From Platynereis dumerilii (Eukaryota; Annelida; Polychaeta; Phyllodocida; Nereididae): a DNA stretch of 64,000 nt. The position numbers and the translations under genes were made by a program. Shown in pieces: positions 59,281-64,000 of this stretch. Positions within the stretch are counted from its first letter, which is position 1; every line of letters begins with the position of its first letter. The notes below the pieces were generated by a model. That model saw nothing but the letters and a program-made list of their open reading frames with translations. It had not been told where the DNA came from and ran no database searches. The stretch covers positions 52,059,706 to 52,123,705 of the forward strand of contig JAPTHN010000008.1 of NCBI GenBank assembly GCA_026936325.1. The letters are read 5' to 3'.

Positions 59281-59957
59281 GAGCTGTCAGACTGTCAACA
59301 CCTTGCTACGAGCGTCAGAACTTGGAGTACACAACTCACGACGATAGAGGAGCACTTCTGGAACTTCTTTTGTGACAATACTGGCCTTGAATTGTTGTAA
59401 ATACAGTCAAAATCCCAAGAATAACAGAGCTGCAAATTTTCACGTGTGCGTGGAAGCGGAAGCGGAAGTCGAAGCGTTAACAAGTGTTATCTAATTATAT
59501 TGTTGCCATGGCAACCTATGCATTCACAGATCTGTATATTTCAAAACATATCTTTCACAATCATCGTACTGGGATGACAGTCAGCATGTCAACTTACCAT
59601 TAGACATCACCAAGATATTTAAACCATTGGAAAAGCCGATATCCAACTGACAATTTTGCTTGTTAGCGCCCTCCTGAGGATTAACACTGTTAAGAACAGT
59701 AAACAAAGAATCAGATTAATGTTTATTTTGAAAATATTTGAAGTAAGAAGGTAAAACAGAAGAAGCGTATGTCTAAGTCAGTTACACACATCATTGTTGA
59801 CCGGAGGGAGGGATCTAACTGAAAAAAAAAAAAAGCATGTTAGAACCCTCCAAGGGATCTAACTGTCAAAAATGCATGTTAAAACCCTCCAAATCGGTGT
59901 CTAACTAATACATATACACTTGCTGTTTTGCTCATTGTTTCATATGACTGATTTCAG

Positions 59958-60087
59958 GACTTCCTGTGCAGCACCGGCTACATCGCGGGTTGTGATCCCA
60001 ATAGCTCTGGCAGGGAACCTGTCGTACCTTATCAGGTCTATGAAGGACTCAAACAGTTTCAACGCGATTATGGCTTACAGGTGTCAG
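59958..60087 (+). CDS. Exon encoding an MMP propeptide (peptidoglycan-binding-like) segment
   Basis: A strong acceptor (pyrimidine-rich stretch, then CTGATTTCAG) opens 43 codons plus one base, closed by a G|GTAAGAG donor (phase 1). The peptide starts DFLCSTGYIAGCDPNSSG and ends VYEGLKQFQRDYGLQVSG. The last part matches the conserved LKxFQRxxGLPVTG motif of the peptidoglycan-binding-like domain in matrix metalloproteinase propeptides, and FLxxxGYI at the start matches the YLxxxGYL helix of the same domain. In other MMPs a cysteine-switch PRCGVPD and the catalytic zinc domain follow; those would lie beyond this window. Base composition is clearly GC-richer than the flanks. Other proteins with this fold are possible, but a secreted or membrane MMP is the best reading. 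Confidence 0.7.
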
Positions 60088-61115
60088 GTAAGAGACTCAT
60101 TGATTTCTAAAAAAAGTAAAAAAAAACTTCTCTATGTTGATTTTACCGATGAAAAGCTGAGTGCTACTGTCAACGAATGTCAAGTGCCTACAGAATGAGA
60201 CAGAAATGTTCCCTGTGAGGTCATATGACTCATATCCCTATCTATTCCATGCTATTCTCTATGACGTATAAGCTTTTTTTGAGGTCATGTCCTATACTTT
60301 CAATGCTAATAAAACAAGTCCTCAACTGAGTATCAATGAGGTCACAAGTAAACTCAATGACAAATTGTCACTGGTTGAAAGTATCAAATGTTATCTTGTT
60401 GATTGAAGCAGACCTGACATGAATGATGTTCATAGCTCTGTGAACTACACAGTTTATGTTGGAATGAGATGAAGGAGACTTGCAGTTGAACTTGACAATA
60501 CTTTATTCAGTAAATGTACGATGTAATGTATGTAGTTCCAATTCTGACATAATCAGGTTTCAATCCCTTTCCAACAATTCATCACCATGGCTTACATGTA
60601 GAACATTCAGTAAAGTGGTTCCATATAGAAAAAAAAATCCAGTAAAGTCAGGAATAAAATTCCATGATCAGTTAAAAAAGCAATAATTTGCTAGTACATC
60701 CTGAGTGATGCTTTGAGTAGTAAAATCAGAGTCAAAGTGAACACATTTTTGGAGCCAATTTCTGGACCACCTGTCAAAAATATTTACTGCCATCTAGTGG
60801 ACAAATAATTAAGATTTGATTTTTCTGCCACCTGGTGTTATGCAAAACACTTACAGAACCAATTTGGCAATACAGATTCTCAATACGCATTCCAATACAT
60901 CGGGAGCATACACGTTGCTGTAATGCAATTATCAGCAATAGTTACATCAAATAAACACAATTTGACAATTCTATGTAAATGTTCAATTTGACAATGAAAA
61001 CATTATAATACATAAAAGTTCACAGCATTGAATAATAAAAAGTCAATCAAAAGATTACAAACAGTTTAAAAATAAAACATTTGACCTGGATGATTTACTG
61101 ACAATAAATAAATCA
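60088..61115. other. Intron continuation; no further exon seen
   Basis: No match to the next expected MMP segments (cysteine switch, catalytic zinc site). Part may belong to the far end of the BEL/Pao element, but no terminal repeat can be defined from one copy. Confidence 0.5.
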
Positions 61116-64000
61116 ATGAGAAATTTAGTTTTCATCACAGGGTACCAACAAAGACAATTTATGCACACTTCTGGAAATTTCCGTATCTGGAACCCCAGTA
61201 TATTCATTCAACTTTTCACCTGCTCTGAAATTCTTGTAAGTCAGGCTAACCTTTCTTACTATGCTAACCTTTCTTACTATGCCATCATTGCCAGGGAATA
61301 CCTTTTTGACCAATGCAATTCTGTATTGACCTTTCACAGTTCGCACCACCTTTGCCAGAATTGATTTGAAACATGTTGAACAATTTGGAATTTACAAAGA
61401 TCACTAGTGACTGGCTGCCAACCCCCAGGATTTTGAACTGAAGCCCTTCCCATCAAAAGAGAATTTGGAGTCAGAATACTAATCTCTGCATCGGCGCCAG
61501 GTATTGTACCTATTGGTCTTTCATTGAGCATATTGGCGACTTCATAACAAGCACTCAGAAATTCAGCTGCTGATAATCTTTGACCATGAAAAGCAAAATT
61601 CAACGCTCTCTTTGCAGACTTCACCAGAGATTCTGCAGCTCCCTGATACCATTTTGATGGACCACGCTAGCTTACTCCCATGAGCTGTCCAATACTTCGA
61701 CCGAAATCGTGCCAATCTCGCATCAATAACCGAGTGACTGGATGCCCTTGCGGTAGCAACGCTTGAGTTTCACCTTCCGGTGTCATGGGATTTTTGTCCC
61801 TCAATCGTTTACCAACAATCCAAATTCCATCAGAATTTACAACAGGAATGAGTGATTTGTAATGACCCTTGACATCTGAAATTTCAGAAACACTTGACCG
61901 CTGCGCTCCCTTTACTAACAATTACTCAGTCTTCTGAAGCATTTGTACCAAAACGAACCTGGAGCTAGAGCTACCTCCCTTGAAAGATTTCATCCTAGCT
62001 ATACTCAAGAGCCTAGCAATCAGCCAATACAACTTTTTGACTTCACCAAATCTAGAAAAGTCAACAGGAAAGTTAACCTGTTGAGCTGAAGCTGTAGCCG
62101 TGCCAACAAGTTTCTTTTCACCTGGCAAGCATACATCTCGTTGCAAGCCAAATTTCAATGGCCACTCTTCAAACTCTCGGCAGAAGAATGAGGGACCTTT
62201 ACACCATGCAGAAGCAGGACCGAGATCCTTCGTCTCCTTCCCGCGAGTTACCCAATCCACAACATTTTGACTGCTTGCTAGCCAAGCCCATGCACTCGGT
62301 CATGTTACCATCTGTGGCAGCCTGTATTTCGCCGATATGGACCCCTTCATACACTTTGAATCTGGTACTGGTTTTATTGATCATGTTCAGCACAGTCTCA
62401 GAATCCACCAAATGCAGAACTCTTTCAAATTTGAAACAAGATTCTTTCTCGACTACCTTTCGTGCCCTGGCTGAAAGAACTGCAGCACTCAATTCCAACT
62501 GTGGAGTACTTAGCTTCCTCACTGGTGCAATCCTGCTCTTTGCCATGATGATCTGACTCCAGTAACTACCATCACTAACCTGCCACATAAGCAACAAACC
62601 CGTAAGCCAGATCTGATGCATCTGAAAGAATAATGAGCCATGGCGACCCAACAGCATTCTCTGGACGAAGCTTCCTAACATACGCAATGCCACTAACTTC
62701 AAACACTCTTCGAAAAAACAACATCCATTTTTGACGCAATCCTGGGGGCAATTCATCGTCCCAGCCGACCTTCAATGTTTCTCTCAGGTTGAGCTTGGCT
62801 ATCAGAGTGATTGGACTCAGGATCCCCAGAGGGTCAAAAATGGACATGACCTGCTCAAGAACCATTCGACGCATTAGAATTTGAGGTATTGCCTCAGGAA
62901 TATCACAACTTGTCAAATTAGGACCAGTTCGTTCACCTCTCCTCTTCGGGGAGAAATTGACCACTGGCTTAAAGACAATGACATCGTTCCTGGAGTCCCA
63001 GTCGACCCCAAGACTCTAGTCACATTTCCAACACTTTTCAATCCAGAAGAGATTTCAGATTCTCCACTATGCAACCAACACTTGATGCTAAATCCCCCAA
63101 GATTCAGAATACGCTCAGTTTCTCGAACAACTGACTCAGCTGTTTTCCTATCTGGGAAAGAAGATACAATGTCATCAACATATGTAGATTTAGTAATCAT
63201 GTGAACAGCTTCCACTGACTTACTACCAAACATTTCAGCAGTCTTATACAAGGCTTCTGTGCATATTGCAGGGGCTGGGGTGTCGCCCATATTCAGGCGA
63301 AGCATGATATACACATCAGGGTCTCTTAGTTGTATCCAAATCACGCCATAGGAACCGATGACATTGCTGCTCCAGAGTTTCCAACTGAACTGAATGGAAC
63401 ATTTTACGAATGTCCCCCACCACAGCAACCGACTCTTCCCTCCATCGTAACAGAAGTCCCAAGAGATTGTTCATATAACCATCAGGTCCCTTAGCTAAAG
63501 TGCTATTCAAAGAAACACCACTACAATTTTGACTGGAATTAAAGACAATTCTCATCGGAGTTGATTGTGACTTAGGATTGTAAACAGCCAAATGACTAAT
63601 ATAAAACCGAGGTCCTTTCCAAGAACTCAACTCCTGATCCGACAACTTCCTAGCCACACCTCTTTTCAGCATATCTTCGATTTGCTCTGCATACTTCTCA
63701 GACCACTGAGGATCCTTCACTAGAGTTTTCTCAGTGTTACGCAAAGTGGCAAGAGTGACATTGTAATTGTCAGGTAATTGCCCAGGATCTACCAACCATG
63801 GATAACTTGTATACCAACAACATTCCTGCTCACTGTACCTTAGATTATCCTGAATCAACCTTAACTCTTGTTCCTCCCTAAATGAGTAAGTATGACCAAC
63901 CGATGGACATTTGCCACATTTGCATCCCCCACACTTTGGGTTTGCAACAGTGGCCAACTGTTCACCTTCGATAAACAGATTTGTGACATCCTGCATCTTT
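61116..64000 (-). mobile_element. BEL/Pao LTR-retrotransposon fossil, pol region, partial
   Basis: Minus strand, entering from the right edge of the window. Parts recognised in order: a cysteine-rich segment upstream of the polymerase, a Pao-type reverse transcriptase, the RNase H / A17-like peptidase region, and an integrase with its C-terminal domain near 61.1-61.4 kb. The order and wording of the conserved blocks are typical of BEL/Pao elements of marine invertebrates. The copy is broken by roughly half a dozen interruptions and is an inactive remnant. The 5' part lies outside the window and no LTR was identified, so age cannot be given from LTR divergence; the density of breaks suggests a moderately old insertion. 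It is antisense to the candidate MMP-like gene. Confidence 0.85.

Larger units (their letters stand above)
54713..59490 (-). mobile_element. Nearly full-length LINE with PHD/esterase ORF1 and APE/RT ORF2
   Basis: Minus strand: a CpG-richer 5' region (about 59281-59490), ORF1 (59280-57910), ORF2 (57861-54878), a short 3' UTR, and a TTGTTA microsatellite tail at 54715-54746. PHD finger, coiled coil, esterase-like domain and zinc knuckles in ORF1 with an APE endonuclease plus RT in ORF2 place it in the CR1/L2-like group. The 5' boundary is approximate. It sits antisense in the proposed 15.7-kb intron. ORF2 carries one frameshift and one stop, so this copy is inactive but recent. Confidence 0.88.

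Noticed and set aside
61116-64000. Host protease or polymerase gene on the minus strand
   Set aside because: The order and wording of the conserved blocks are those of a BEL/Pao retrotransposon pol region, and the copy is a broken fossil.

Overview
The window is animal nuclear DNA: AT-rich, almost entirely non-coding, with GT-AG exon signals, tRNA-derived SINEs, non-LTR retrotransposons with PHD/esterase/APE/RT architecture, and many cut-and-paste elements with clear target-site duplications. Together with the foldback element and a matrix-metalloproteinase-like gene, this best fits a marine invertebrate, probably a deuterostome (echinoderm, hemichordate or amphioxus grade). The species cannot be fixed from the sequence alone. 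There is no sign of bacterial genes, CRISPR, rRNA or free-standing tRNA genes.

Layout. 0-1 kb: a GCAGAATT minisatellite that is open in all three forward frames. 1.3-6.7 kb: a hAT-type MITE, then a 4.9-kb CACTG-ended element with 4-bp target duplications (Chapaev-like) that hosts several nested insertions. 7.4-23.8 kb: a block bounded by inverted GGCATTATCCTA + CACTG ends, read here as one about 15-kb CACTA-like element. Its left end is split by a palindromic element carrying a 102-bp hairpin satellite, and it contains a 2.6-kb foldback transposon, long inverted arms and a possible terminal exon on the minus strand. 24.5-43.5 kb: two direct tandem copies of an ancestral segment (about 7.7 and 11.2 kb today). 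Insertions present in only one copy can be read against the empty site in the other. 44-64 kb: a candidate host gene on the plus strand, with a signal-peptide first exon at 44187-44273 and a second exon at 59958-60087 that encodes a peptidoglycan-binding-like MMP propeptide motif. Its 15.7-kb intron holds LINE fragments, MITEs, a G-rich minisatellite and a nearly complete antisense PHD/APE/RT LINE (54.7-59.5 kb). From 61.1 kb to the right edge lies a broken BEL/Pao LTR-retrotransposon pol region on the minus strand.

The most useful observations are: (1) the MMP-like exon pair; (2) the paralogous 'filled/empty site' record in the tandem duplication, which gives exact ends and target duplications for several unnamed DNA transposons; (3) the palindrome-of-palindromes with its 102-bp hairpin array; (4) a perfect 26-bp inverted copy of flanking DNA inside a small hAT MITE, a template-switch signature; and (5) a peptide-like module repeated three times in the inverted arms of the 13.9-21.2 kb block. 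No wholly new functional system can be claimed. The novelty is mainly in mobile-element structure.
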